Assembly: GCF_900115715.1 (NCBI RefSeq)
Contig: NZ_FOXM01000005.1
Coordinates: 186,001 to 250,000 of the forward strand
DNA length: 64,000 bases
Origin: Geopseudomonas sagittaria
GTDB lineage: Bacteria; Pseudomonadota; Gammaproteobacteria; Pseudomonadales; Pseudomonadaceae
Direction of reading: 5' to 3'
Position numbers and translations under genes: made by a program. How positions within the stretch are numbered: position 1 is the stretch's first letter; each line of letters starts with the position of its first letter. Shown one piece after another: positions 34,858-44,004 of the stretch. Under the pieces are notes generated by a model that was not told the origin of the DNA, ran no database searches, and worked only from the letters and a program-made list of their open reading frames with translations.

Positions 34858-35761
34858 GACGCTGATCAGCGTCGTCATTCCGGCGTACAACTACGCCCGA
34901 CTGTTGCCGCGTGCTGTCGAGTCGGTATTGCCACAGCTGACCGACAGCTGCGAGCTGCTGGTCGTCGACGACGGTTCGACCGATGACACGCCGCAGGTGC
35001 TGAACGCCTTGCAGGCCCAGTACCCGGGGCGCTTCCGCGCGATTCGCAAGACGAACGGCGGCGCCTCGTCGGCGCGCAACCTGGGGATCCGCGAAAGCCG
35101 CGGTCAGTATCTGGTGTTTCTCGACGCCGACGACGAACTGGCCGCCGACGCCCTGGCGGCCCTGAGCGTCCATCTGCGCGAGCAGCCGCAGACCCGTGTG
35201 GTTCTCGCCGGACACTGGGCGGTTTCGGCGGACGGCAAGCGTCGCCTGCACACCCCCGCCGCCCTGCCGGACGATCCCCTGCAACGCCTGCGCGCCTACC
35301 TGCTGGACAAGCGCATCGCCGTTTCTCACGGCGCCTGCGCCATGCATCGCGAGGTTTTCGCGCGCGGCGACTATCCGGAGGCATTTCGCAGCGCCGAGGA
35401 CATTCCGGTGTTTGCTCAGGCGCTGGCCAACTACCCCTGCACGGCGCTGGAGCAGCCCCTGGCGTTGATCCACAAGCACGACGACAGCCTGCGCCACCAG
35501 TTCAGCCACGCCAAGGCGGGTGGGCTGGCGCTGGTCGACGAGGTGTTTTCGCCGCAGCGGCTGGGGCGCGAGTTTCAGGGGCTGAGGGACGCGTTCTATG
35601 TGCAACGCTGTCTGTCGCTGTTTCGCAGTGCCTGGCTGGCTGGTGACGTCGATGCGGCCAAGGGGTACTTCCGTGCGGCGCTGAAGCAGGACTGGCGCGT
35701 GCTGCTGAAAGGTTCCTATGTGCGCAAGGCGTTACGGCTGTGGCTGGGGCGTCGGCCATGA
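34838..35761 (+). CDS. Glycosyltransferase family 2
   Basis: A 307-residue inverting GT-A glycosyltransferase. The opening LISVVIPAYNYARLLPRAVESV, the UDP-site VVDDGSTDDT, and FLDADDEL (DxD) are intact. The second half has ACAMHREVFARGDYPEAF and no transmembrane helices, so it works at the inner-membrane surface in core assembly. Starts at 34838 or 34844 are both possible, overlapping the carbamoyltransferase end. Sugar and linkage cannot be told. The stop overlaps the next gene start (ATGA). Confidence 0.88.
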   Translation: MGMTRSETLISVVIPAYNYARLLPRAVESVLPQLTDSCELLVVDDGSTDDTPQVLNALQAQYPGRFRAIRKTNGGASSARNLGIRESRGQYLVFLDADDELAADALAALSVHLREQPQTRVVLAGHWAVSADGKRRLHTPAALPDDPLQRLRAYLLDKRIAVSHGACAMHREVFARGDYPEAFRSAEDIPVFAQALANYPCTALEQPLALIHKHDDSLRHQFSHAKAGGLALVDEVFSPQRLGREFQGLRDAFYVQRCLSLFRSAWLAGDVDAAKGYFRAALKQDWRVLLKGSYVRKALRLWLGRRP

Positions 35762-36891
35762 CGCGCAAGGTCAAGGTGCTGCAGTTGCAGAACCGCTACA
35801 ACGTCAACGCCTCCGATCTGGCCGAGCAGGTGATCCAGGGATTGCCGGCTGAGCGTTACGAGGTGACCACGGCCTTCCTGCGCGGGCGGCCGGGGCCTGG
35901 AGAACCGGTCAGTCGGGCCGCCCGTTCGGTCTACTTCGGCTTCAGCCAGGGCGCCACCAAGGGGCTGCGCCTGGGGGTGCTCTGGGCGCTCTACAAACAC
36001 TGTCGGGCCGAGCGCTACGACGCAGTGATCGTGCACCGCTTCAAGCCGATCAATGCTCTGATGCTGCTGAATCGCTGGCTGCGGATTCCTGCCTGCATCG
36101 GCGTGCTGCACGGCCTTGGTGAATACGACCGCGCCTACCGGCGCTGGGAACTGCGCCGGCTGCTCAGTCCGGTCTGGCGTCTGGTTGGCGTGTCGCGCGC
36201 GGTGCGTGACGACCTGCTGAACTGCGGCGCTGGACTCACAGCCGACACCGTTCGACAGATCAACAATGCCATCGATATCGCCCGTGCCGAGCAACTGCAG
36301 CACCCACGCCAGCATGCCCGCGAGTTGCTCGGCCTGTCCGCGGACGACTTCGTCTTCGGCACCATCGGCCGGCTGGTGCCGGTGAAAGGGCACATCCACC
36401 TGATCGAGGCCTTTGCCCGAATCAAGGACGAATACCCGAGCGCGACACTGGCGATCATTGGCGAGGGGCGCTCGCGTGGCGAGCTGGAGGCGGCGATCGA
36501 GCGGCACGGCCTGCAGGAACGTGTTCGCCTGCTGGGCGCGAAGGAGGATGCCCTGCAGTACGTGCGGGCGTTCGATGTCTTCGTCATGCCGTCCCTCAGC
36601 GAGGGTTTGCCCCTGGCGCTGCTCGAAGGCATGAGCGGGCATCTGCCGGTGATCGGTTCGGACATCGATAGCCTGCGGCCGATTCTCGAGGACTGCGGCG
36701 GGCGCATCTTCCCGGTCGGCCAGCCGCAGGCGCTGGCCGAGCGCCTACGCGAGGTGCTGGCGCTGTCCCCCGCCCAGCGTATGGAAGAGGGTGAACGGGC
36801 CTATGCCTATCTGTGTCGAGCGCATGCCATCGAAGATTTCCGCCGGCAGTACCGCGAATTGCTGGACGAGCTGCAGGCCGGGAGAGGCTGA
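35758..36891 (+). CDS. Glycosyltransferase family 4, WapH-like
   Basis: A 377-residue GT-B glycosyltransferase. The start at 35758 sits in an ATGA overlap with the previous gene and gives MTRKVKVLQLQNRYNVNASD. FGTIGRLVPVKGHIHLIEAF and the C-terminal VMPSLSEGLPLALLEGMSG with EX7E-type glutamates mark the nucleotide-sugar site. By order in the operon it corresponds to PAO1 wapH, an outer-core glycosyltransferase; this assignment is from gene position and recall and is not certain. An upstream GTG at 35740 would add six residues. Confidence 0.87.
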   Translation: MTRKVKVLQLQNRYNVNASDLAEQVIQGLPAERYEVTTAFLRGRPGPGEPVSRAARSVYFGFSQGATKGLRLGVLWALYKHCRAERYDAVIVHRFKPINALMLLNRWLRIPACIGVLHGLGEYDRAYRRWELRRLLSPVWRLVGVSRAVRDDLLNCGAGLTADTVRQINNAIDIARAEQLQHPRQHARELLGLSADDFVFGTIGRLVPVKGHIHLIEAFARIKDEYPSATLAIIGEGRSRGELEAAIERHGLQERVRLLGAKEDALQYVRAFDVFVMPSLSEGLPLALLEGMSGHLPVIGSDIDSLRPILEDCGGRIFPVGQPQALAERLREVLALSPAQRMEEGERAYAYLCRAHAIEDFRRQYRELLDELQAGRG

Positions 36892-36892
36892 A

Positions 36893-37756
36893 ATGAGCGA
36901 ACAACCGCTGGTCAGCGTGATCATCGCTTCCTACAACCACGGGCCCTACATCGAAGCGAGCATTCTCAGCGTGCTGGAGCAGAGCTATCCGCACATCGAG
37001 CTGCTGGTGGTGGACGATGGCTCCAGGGACGACAGTGTCGAGCGAATCCGCAAGCTGCAGGAGCGCTACGATTTCGACTTTCGCGTGCAGGCCAACCAGG
37101 GGTTGGCCAGAACCCTGAACGACTGTATCGCTCGCGCCCAGGGCAGCCTGATTGCACCGTTCGGCTCCGACGACATCATGCTGCCGGAGCGTATCGCCCT
37201 ACAGGTGGCCTACCTGCAGGGCAAGCCGGAGGTGGGCATCTGTGCCGGCAACATCGAGCAGATCGATGGCAGCGGCAACCCCTTGGTCAAGCGCAATCGC
37301 GATCGGCCGTTCCGGCGCCTGGATTTTGAGGGCATGTTCAACTCCGACCAGGCTGGACCGCCCGCACCGACCTTGCTGTTCCGGCGCGAGGCTCTGGAGA
37401 AAGTCGGCGGCTTCGATCCCGAGATCAAACTCGAGGATCTGCTGATCGAGTTGAAGATCGCCCGCGCCGGCTATTTCATCGATGTGCTGGGCGAGGTATT
37501 GGCCAAGTACCGGGTACATGACACCAACACCTACAAGAACCGCCGCTTCATGATCGACAACGTGCTGAAGACCTATGCGCAATTCAGCGATCATCCGGCC
37601 TATCCGCAGGTCTGCGCCCGCTTCGTCAACTCGATGTTGCTCAAGTGCGCCAGTCAGGACAAGCCACTGGCCCGCGAACTGCTCGGGCAGCTGCCGCTGC
37701 GTTACTGGAACGGCAAGACCCTGCGGGCCCTAGGGCGTCTATTGCTGACTCGCTGA
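36893..37756 (+). CDS. Glycosyltransferase family 2, WapR-like
   Basis: A 287-residue GT2 enzyme: LVSVIIASYNHGPYIEASIL, VVDDGSRDDS, and FGSDDIML as the DxD-type site. It starts two bases after the previous stop. The C-terminal RYRVHDTNTYKNRRFMIDN part resembles rhamnosyl- and related core transferases, so WapR (rhamnosyltransferase that allows O-antigen capping in P. aeruginosa) is a reasonable guess, no more. Its 3' end overlaps that of the convergent acetyltransferase by 18 bp. It closes the plus-strand core operon. Confidence 0.85.
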   Translation: MSEQPLVSVIIASYNHGPYIEASILSVLEQSYPHIELLVVDDGSRDDSVERIRKLQERYDFDFRVQANQGLARTLNDCIARAQGSLIAPFGSDDIMLPERIALQVAYLQGKPEVGICAGNIEQIDGSGNPLVKRNRDRPFRRLDFEGMFNSDQAGPPAPTLLFRREALEKVGGFDPEIKLEDLLIELKIARAGYFIDVLGEVLAKYRVHDTNTYKNRRFMIDNVLKTYAQFSDHPAYPQVCARFVNSMLLKCASQDKPLARELLGQLPLRYWNGKTLRALGRLLLTR

Positions 37757-38365
37757 GCGGGTGCACACATAGTCGAGGAATGCGGCGATGTCCGGCGAAC
37801 AGAGCAGGTGGGCCACGGCACGGACCTCGCTCTCCGGCCAGTCCCACCAGGCGCTGGCCAGCAGCGCCTGACACTGTTCCTCAGGGAAGCGCCAACGCAC
37901 GTGCTGGGCAGGGTTGCCAGCCACCACGGAGTAGGGGGCTACGTCGCGGCTGACCACGCTGCCGTTGGCAACGACTGCGCCGTGTCCGATGCTGACGCCC
38001 GACAGGATGATGCTGTTGGAGCAGATCCAGACGTCGCTGCCGATCATCACATCGCCGCGAGTGCCGCCGTAGTCCGGTATCTGCGCCGCTTCCTCGACGA
38101 AGGCCGGGAAGGGGAAGCTGCTCACCCAGTCGATGCGGTGTTGCCCGCCCAGGTAGATCTGCACGTTGCCGGCGATCGAGCTGTAGGAGCCGATGCGCAG
38201 CGTCGAGCCTTCGTTCCAGTCATGCACTTCGGGCATGCCATAGGTGCCGACGCCAATGCGGTACTGCGGATAGCGTTCGCGGAATTTTTCCTGGGCCCGG
38301 TGCAGTTTTGGCGGCTTGGGCGGCTTGCGCAGCAGATGCGATAGCCGATTCAGCAATGAATTCAT
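37739..38365 (-). CDS. CatB-type hexapeptide O-acetyltransferase
   Basis: A 208-residue left-handed beta-helix acetyltransferase of the xenobiotic/CatB class. Hexapeptide repeats run from about LRIGSYSSIAGNVQIYLGG to VMIGSDVWICSNSIILSGVSIGHGAVVANGSVV (quoted in parts; key I-G-x4 steps), and the family end DVAPYSVVAGNPAQHVRWRF is present. The catalytic His is in GGQHRIDWVS. The start at 38365 (MNSLLNRL) overlaps the upstream kinase stop by one base, so the two are one operon. It probably acetylates a core or O-chain sugar. Confidence 0.87.
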   Translation of the reverse strand: MNSLLNRLSHLLRKPPKPPKLHRAQEKFRERYPQYRIGVGTYGMPEVHDWNEGSTLRIGSYSSIAGNVQIYLGGQHRIDWVSSFPFPAFVEEAAQIPDYGGTRGDVMIGSDVWICSNSIILSGVSIGHGAVVANGSVVSRDVAPYSVVAGNPAQHVRWRFPEEQCQALLASAWWDWPESEVRAVAHLLCSPDIAAFLDYVCTRSASQQ

Positions 38366-39033
38366 CAGTGTTCTCCCGGCCCCTGCAGCCGACACAATGC
38401 CCGCGCCAGTCGGTCTGCGGGTCCTTGCCCACAATACTGGGCGTAACCGCTCAACAGGCTCTGGCGATGCAGAACGGTCAGCCAGTGGCTGTCCTCGGCA
38501 TAGCGCAGCATGTGCTGCAGATTGCGTTGGCGTTTCCAGCGAGGCAGAGGCCGTCCGCTGATCTGCATGTCCGACAAGTCGATCAGGCCGAACCTGTCGT
38601 CGGGCAAGGTCAGCACGTTGCCCAGATGCAGGGAGCGGAAGTACACACCGAACTCGTGCAACTGGCCGAGAAAGGCACCGAAGCGTTGCACCTCGCCAGC
38701 CCGCTGTTCGTCATCCAAGCTGCGCCAGTGGTTGCGCAGGGTGTCACCAGGTAACGGCTGGTAGCGCACGCCGTTCAGCTGGCGGCTCGGCACTTGCAGT
38801 GTCTCGACGATGAACGGCGCCGGAATATCGAGCTGGCGCAGACGCTCGGCGTTGGCGGCGAAACGGCGCGCCGGGGGGGCCCACAGGGCGGAGCTGAGCA
38901 GGCGTTTGCGCCGATACAGCTTTAGGTAGTCGCCATTGGCAAGGCAGGCAACCTTTATGCCGTAACCGTCCTCCTCAATGACTCGCGCACCCTGCAAGAG
39001 TGCGTTGAGGTTGTCTTCGTTCAGGTTTTTCAT
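38365..39033 (-). CDS. Small LPS kinase (InaA/toluene-tolerance type)
   Basis: A 222-residue kinase-like protein. KVACLANGDYLKLYRRKRLL has the ATP-site lysine, YFRSLHLGNVLTL replaces the usual HRD-type loop with RSLHLGN, and FGLIDLSDMQ gives the DxD/DxG metal site. The missing aspartate at the HxD position (S-L-H) makes catalysis uncertain. The start MKNLNEDN at 39033 is chosen over a GTG at 39066. It is upstream of and coupled to the acetyltransferase. Confidence 0.8.
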   Translation of the reverse strand: MKNLNEDNLNALLQGARVIEEDGYGIKVACLANGDYLKLYRRKRLLSSALWAPPARRFAANAERLRQLDIPAPFIVETLQVPSRQLNGVRYQPLPGDTLRNHWRSLDDEQRAGEVQRFGAFLGQLHEFGVYFRSLHLGNVLTLPDDRFGLIDLSDMQISGRPLPRWKRQRNLQHMLRYAEDSHWLTVLHRQSLLSGYAQYCGQGPADRLARALCRLQGPGEH

Positions 39034-39238
39034 CAACCAGTCTGTTCCAGGCTTTTTCGTATGCACAGGCTTGCGATCAGTGCTAGTGGGATCCAGGTCA
39101 GAAACCAGCTCTCATGTGGGCGGGTTAGCACAATGGGCATCGTGTGGTGCTCTATGGCTCTGTATCATGTCGCCGCTTTCGTTGAGGGGTAGGACGATTT
39201 CCTGTTGTGCCAAGGATGCAGCTTTCGTGGGGAAAAAT

Positions 39239-41242
39239 GTGGCGAATATATCAGCGGCGGGCATAAGGGGCGATGGCTTTCGCTCCGATATCAATGGCCT
39301 GCGTGCCTGGGCCGTGGTGGCGGTGGTGCTCTACCATTTCAATGTGCCGGGATTCAGTGGCGGCTTTGCCGGGGTCGACGTCTTTTTCGTGATTTCCGGT
39401 TTCCTTATGGCGGGCATTGTCTGCAAGGGGCTGGATACCGGGCGTTTTGGTCTCGCCAGCTTCTATCTGGCTCGGGCGCGGCGGATCCTGCCGGCCTTGG
39501 TCGTACTGGTCGCCGTTCTACTGGTGATCGGTTGGTTCCTCCTGATGCCGCGGGAATATCAGACCCTTGGCAAGCATGCCCGCGAGAGCCTGCTGTTCAG
39601 CTCCAACCTGCGCTACCTCGCCGAAGCCGGCTATTTCGACAGCGCTTCGCATGAGAAGTGGCTGCTGCATACCTGGTCGCTGTCGGTCGAATGGCAGTTC
39701 TACCTGCTGTACCCGCTGGGGCTGCTCGGGTTGAGCAAGCTGCTGCCCGGACGGCGGGCGCTGCTTGTCGCGCACCTGCTGGGGATTTTGGCGTCCTTCG
39801 CAGTTTGCCAGTTTCTGAGTGTCCGCGAGCCGAGTGCCGCCTTCTTCAAGCTGCAGTCGCGGGCTTGGGAAATGCTGCTCGGCGGGATGGTGTACCTGCT
39901 AGGCGAGCAATTCTGCCTGTCGGCACGTGTGCGCCAGTCGCTCGAGGTGCTGGGGGGCGCGCTTGTCGTCGCGGCGGTGTTGCTAGTGGATACCTCGATG
40001 CGCTGGCCGGGGACGGCAGTGCTGCTACCGACGCTGGGTGCGGGCCTGATCATCCTGGCAGGACGATCAGGCTCTTTCCTGACCTGTAGCAAGGCAGCCC
40101 AGTGGCTTGGGACGCGCTCCTATTCCATCTATTTGTGGCACTGGCCACTGGTTGTATTGCTGGTGTATTTCGATCAGCAGCATTCTCCCGTGCTGATTGG
40201 TGCTGGCTTGCTGGTTGCATTGCTGCTCGGTCACCTTTCCTATCGCTGGGTGGAGGTGCCGGCGCGCGACTGGCTGGCGCAAAAGAGCAAGGTGCGGGGG
40301 GCCATCTGGCTGGCGTCGTGCGTGGTCGTGTTTGCGGTTTCTGCACAGATGGTCCGTCGCAGTGGTTTTCCCGATCGCCTGCCGCAGGCGGTGGCGCAGG
40401 TCGAGGCTGAACGTCATAACCGCAACTCTCGCATCGAAGAGTGTCTGGGCGAGGCCGCACCCTGTGTCTTCGGTGGGGACCAGATAAGCGCTCTGGTGAT
40501 CGGTGACAGCCATGCTGATGCGGTGGTCACCGCCGTGGCCGCCAGCCTGCCTAGCCAGCAGCAAGGAGTCTATTTCAGGGGGATGAGCGCATGCCTGATG
40601 GTCCTGGCCGCACACCGAGTCGGCTATGATGGCGCTGAACCGTGTCGGGGGCTGAAAGACGAGTTGTTCACGCAGCTGGAAACCCTCTATCCGGGCAAGC
40701 CCCTTATCGTGGTGAACCGAACCACTTTCTATGTCATGGGTGAACTGCCCATTCCAGGGATCAACCATCCGGGCCAGCCAGCGGTGTATTTTTCCCGTCC
40801 GGTCGAGACGGTCACCCCCGAGTTCTTGGAGGAGTTCCGCGAGCAGTACGTGGAATCCGCCTGTCAGTTGGCCAAGCATCATCCTCTATACCTGATGCGC
40901 CCGGTTCCCGAGATGATGGACAGCGTGCCCCATTTGCTGGGGCGTGCGATGTTGCTTGGCAAGCGGGTAGAGCCGTCGATCACGCGTACAGGCTACAGCC
41001 AGCGGCATGCCTTGGTATGGGCAGCTCAGGACGAGGCCGTCGCCCGTTGCGGGGCGCATATTCTCGATCCCGTACCCTACCTGTGTGATGAGCGAAGCTG
41101 TCATGGCAGTCGTGATGGCTGGCCGCTGTACGTTGACGACGATCACCTGAGTGAGTTCGGTAACCGCCTGCTGATTCCCATGTTTGCCCAGATATTCGCG
41201 GCGCCCACAGCCGAGTCATTAGCGCATGGCCAGGCGCGCTGA
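39239..41242 (+). CDS. OafA/YrhL-type acyltransferase with SGNH domain
   Basis: Inner-membrane O-acyltransferase of about 667 residues. The acyltransferase-3 domain begins FRSDINGLRAWAVVAVVLYHF (catalytic-site R-x10-H) with about ten helices to residue 350; SGGFAGVDVFFVISGFLM and HTWSLSVEWQFYLLYP are conserved parts. A periplasmic SGNH domain follows with the GDSHAD block and a C-terminal DDDHLSEFG (catalytic Asp/His). Such proteins move acyl groups to periplasmic sugars on LPS or O-antigen. The start is uncertain: GTG at 39239 with GGGGAAAA upstream is chosen; ATG at 39167 would add 24 residues. Confidence 0.86.
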   Translation: MANISAAGIRGDGFRSDINGLRAWAVVAVVLYHFNVPGFSGGFAGVDVFFVISGFLMAGIVCKGLDTGRFGLASFYLARARRILPALVVLVAVLLVIGWFLLMPREYQTLGKHARESLLFSSNLRYLAEAGYFDSASHEKWLLHTWSLSVEWQFYLLYPLGLLGLSKLLPGRRALLVAHLLGILASFAVCQFLSVREPSAAFFKLQSRAWEMLLGGMVYLLGEQFCLSARVRQSLEVLGGALVVAAVLLVDTSMRWPGTAVLLPTLGAGLIILAGRSGSFLTCSKAAQWLGTRSYSIYLWHWPLVVLLVYFDQQHSPVLIGAGLLVALLLGHLSYRWVEVPARDWLAQKSKVRGAIWLASCVVVFAVSAQMVRRSGFPDRLPQAVAQVEAERHNRNSRIEECLGEAAPCVFGGDQISALVIGDSHADAVVTAVAASLPSQQQGVYFRGMSACLMVLAAHRVGYDGAEPCRGLKDELFTQLETLYPGKPLIVVNRTTFYVMGELPIPGINHPGQPAVYFSRPVETVTPEFLEEFREQYVESACQLAKHHPLYLMRPVPEMMDSVPHLLGRAMLLGKRVEPSITRTGYSQRHALVWAAQDEAVARCGAHILDPVPYLCDERSCHGSRDGWPLYVDDDHLSEFGNRLLIPMFAQIFAAPTAESLAHGQAR

Positions 41243-41271
41243 GAGCGCATTCAGAACAAGTGAGGATTTCG

Positions 41272-41919
41272 ATGTTGCAGCAACTGACCCTGCGTCTGCA
41301 CCACCTGCTCTACAAGAACCGCCGGATGATCCGTCAGGGCAATCGCCTGGAGCTGCCCGCCAGCAGCGAGCGCAACCTGAAGAAGGTCACCATCAAGCTG
41401 CGTGGTCGCAACAATCGCCTGGTGATTGGCGAGAATGTCACGCTGACGCACTGCGAGATCCGCTTGGGCGGGGAGAACAACCTGATCGAGATCGGCTCGA
41501 ACGTGCGCTTCAGCTCCGGCAAGATCTATCTGGTCGATACTCAGGGGCAGCACATTCGGATCGGCGCGGATACGACCGTCGAGGGGGCCTACCTGCTAGT
41601 GGATGAGGCGGCGAGCATCGATATCGGCCGGGACTGCATGCTGTCGACCGACATCATCATGCGCACCGGCGACAAGCATTCGATCCTCGATCTCGAAACG
41701 GGGGAGCGGCTCAACCCCTCGTCCGGCATCAGGATTGCCGATCGCGTATGGGTCGGTCGCGATGTGCAGATTCTCAAGGGGGTGACGTTGCAGTCGGAAA
41801 CCGTGGTGGCAACCCGCTCGCTGGTCAGCCGTGCCTTCGACGAAGGCAACTGCGTGGTAGCCGGGGTTCCGGCCAAGGTGGTCAAGCGGGGAATTCGCTG
41901 GGATCGCAGCAAGCTCTGA
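41272..41919 (+). CDS. Hexapeptide-repeat acyltransferase
   Basis: A 215-residue left-handed beta-helix protein with a basic N-terminus. Repeats such as LVIGENVTLTHCEIRLGGEN, IEIGSNVRFSSGKIYLVD and IRIADRVWVGRDVQILKGV are clear, and the closing CVVAGVPAKVVKRGIRWD is that of sugar O-acetyltransferases. The ATG at 41272 is preferred over the GTG at 41260 because TGAGGA ends 5 bp before it. It follows the OafA-type gene by 29 bp and precedes msbA by 139 bp, so it probably modifies the core or O-chain. Confidence 0.84.
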   Translation: MLQQLTLRLHHLLYKNRRMIRQGNRLELPASSERNLKKVTIKLRGRNNRLVIGENVTLTHCEIRLGGENNLIEIGSNVRFSSGKIYLVDTQGQHIRIGADTTVEGAYLLVDEAASIDIGRDCMLSTDIIMRTGDKHSILDLETGERLNPSSGIRIADRVWVGRDVQILKGVTLQSETVVATRSLVSRAFDEGNCVVAGVPAKVVKRGIRWDRSKL

Positions 41920-42058
41920 GGTGGTTGGCCCTTGATGTGATGCCGGGAGGCGTGTGCGACAAAGTGGATGGGCAGCAATCCCAGCGCGGGGCGATGTCCT
42001 TGCTGGTTGCCATTCGCTGATACAATCCGCGCCTCCCAACTGTGACAAGGGCCGCCGC

Positions 42059-43855
42059 ATGGCCAGTTCCGCCCGGCAATCGAGCCTCAAGATCTACCTC
42101 CGCCTGCTGTCCTACGTGAAGCCCTACATAGGCTACTTCCTGGTCAGCATCATCGGCTATGTGATCTTCGCCTCCACCCAGCCGATGATGGCGGGGATCC
42201 TCAAGTACTTCGTCGACGGTCTGAGCAACCCCGATGCCGCCCTGTTTCCCGGGGTGGACTGGCTGGCCGAGCTGCCGCTGCTGTACGCCGTGCCGATCCT
42301 GATCGTGCTGATCGCCGCCTGGCAGGGCGTGGGCTCGTTTCTCGGCAACTACTTTCTGGCCCGGGTTTCGCTGGGGCTGGTGCACGACCTGCGGGTCGCG
42401 CTGTTCAACAGTCTGCTGACCCTGCCCAACCGTTACTACGACAGCCACAACTCGGGGCACCTGATCTCGCGGATCACCTTCAACGTGACCATGGTCACCG
42501 GCGCGGCAACTGACGCGATCAAGGTGGTGATCCGCGAGGGGCTGACGGTGGTGTTCCTGTTCGCCTACCTGCTGTGGATGAACTGGAAGCTGACCCTGGT
42601 GATGCTCGCCATCCTGCCGGTGATCGCCGTGGTGGTGAGTAGTGCGGGCAAGAAGTTTCGCAAGCAGAGCAAGAAGATCCAAGTGGCGATGGGCGACGTG
42701 ACCCACGTTGCCTCGGAGACCATCCAGGGCTATCGGGTGGTGCGCAGCTTTGGCGGCGAGCCCTACGAGCAGGCCCGCTTCCTGCGCGCCAGTCAGGGCA
42801 ACACCGACAAGCAGCTGGGCATGATCAAGACTTCGGCGATCTACACGCCGACCCTGCAGCTGTTGATCTACACCGCCATGGCGGCGCTGATGTTCCTCGT
42901 GCTGCTGCTGCGCGGCGACGCCTCGGCCGGCGATCTGGTGGCCTATATCACCGCCGCCGGCTTGCTGCCCAAGCCGATCCGCCAGCTGTCCGAGGTCAGT
43001 GCCAACATCCAGAAGGGTCTGGCGGCGGCCGACAGCATCTTCGAGCAGCTGGATGAGCAGACGGAGACTGACCGCGGCAGCGTCGAGCGCGAGCGGGTCA
43101 GCGGCCGCCTCGAGGTGAAGAATCTCAGCTTCGTCTATCCCGAGACCGACAAGCCGGTGCTGCAGGACATCAGTTTCAGCGTCGAGCCGGGGCAGATGGT
43201 CGCGCTGGTCGGGCGCTCCGGCAGCGGCAAGTCGACCCTGGCCAACCTGATTCCGCGCTTCTACCATCACAGCGAGGGGCAGATTCTTCTCGACGGGGTG
43301 GAAGTCGAGGATTACACCCTGCGCAACCTGCGCCGGCATATCGCCTTGGTGACCCAGCAGGTCACCCTGTTCAACGACAGCGTGGCCAGCAATATCGCCT
43401 ATGGCGACCTGGCCGGGGCGCCGCGCGAGGCTGTCGAGCGGGCTGCCGGAGATGCCTACGCCCGCGAGTTCATCGACAAGCTGCCGCAGGGCTTCGACAC
43501 CGAGGTGGGTGAGAACGGCGTGCTGCTCTCCGGCGGCCAGCGCCAGCGCCTGGCGATTGCCCGCGCGCTGCTCAAGGACTCCCCGCTGCTGATTCTCGAC
43601 GAAGCCACCTCGGCGCTGGACACCGAGTCCGAGCGGCATATCCAGGCGGCGCTGGACCGGGTCATGCAGGGGCGCACCACCCTGGTGATCGCCCACCGGC
43701 TGTCGACCATCGAGAAGGCCGACCTGATCCTGGTGATGGACCAGGGGCGCATCGTCGAGCGTGGCACCCACGGCGAGCTGTTGGCGCAGGGTGGTTTCTA
43801 CGCGCGTCTGCACGCGATGGGACTGGATGAGGAGGGCGGGGCGGAAATCGCCTGA
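42059..43855 (+). CDS. msbA: Lipid A/LPS flippase, ABC transporter
   Basis: Homodimeric inner-membrane ABC exporter moving lipid A-core to the periplasmic leaflet. 598 residues: six helices in residues about 20-310, then the nucleotide-binding domain with Walker A GRSGSGKST, Q-loop, signature LLSGGQRQRL, Walker B LLILDEATSALD and switch His in VIAHRLST. The ATG at 42059 follows AAGG. It lies among the LPS genes as in PAO1 and is followed by hldE after 149 bp. Confidence 0.97.
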   Translation: MASSARQSSLKIYLRLLSYVKPYIGYFLVSIIGYVIFASTQPMMAGILKYFVDGLSNPDAALFPGVDWLAELPLLYAVPILIVLIAAWQGVGSFLGNYFLARVSLGLVHDLRVALFNSLLTLPNRYYDSHNSGHLISRITFNVTMVTGAATDAIKVVIREGLTVVFLFAYLLWMNWKLTLVMLAILPVIAVVVSSAGKKFRKQSKKIQVAMGDVTHVASETIQGYRVVRSFGGEPYEQARFLRASQGNTDKQLGMIKTSAIYTPTLQLLIYTAMAALMFLVLLLRGDASAGDLVAYITAAGLLPKPIRQLSEVSANIQKGLAAADSIFEQLDEQTETDRGSVERERVSGRLEVKNLSFVYPETDKPVLQDISFSVEPGQMVALVGRSGSGKSTLANLIPRFYHHSEGQILLDGVEVEDYTLRNLRRHIALVTQQVTLFNDSVASNIAYGDLAGAPREAVERAAGDAYAREFIDKLPQGFDTEVGENGVLLSGGQRQRLAIARALLKDSPLLILDEATSALDTESERHIQAALDRVMQGRTTLVIAHRLSTIEKADLILVMDQGRIVERGTHGELLAQGGFYARLHAMGLDEEGGAEIA

Positions 43856-44004
43856 GCGCGCTTTGCGGCCCCGTCCGTGGAGCGCCGATGGCCGCGTCTG
43901 GCTAGCCTGTGTGCTGTTGCATCCAGAGCGTGCTGCGGCACGCCTGGCAGACTTTGCGGCCATGTTATGATCGCCGCCGATTCTCATACTCCCCCGGAGA
44001 TCCC

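Noticed and set aside
38978-39238. Longer N-terminus of the OafA-type acyltransferase starting at 38978
   Set aside because: It would overlap the minus-strand kinase gene start and adds about 87 residues without similarity to the family, which begins just before the DINGLRA segment.
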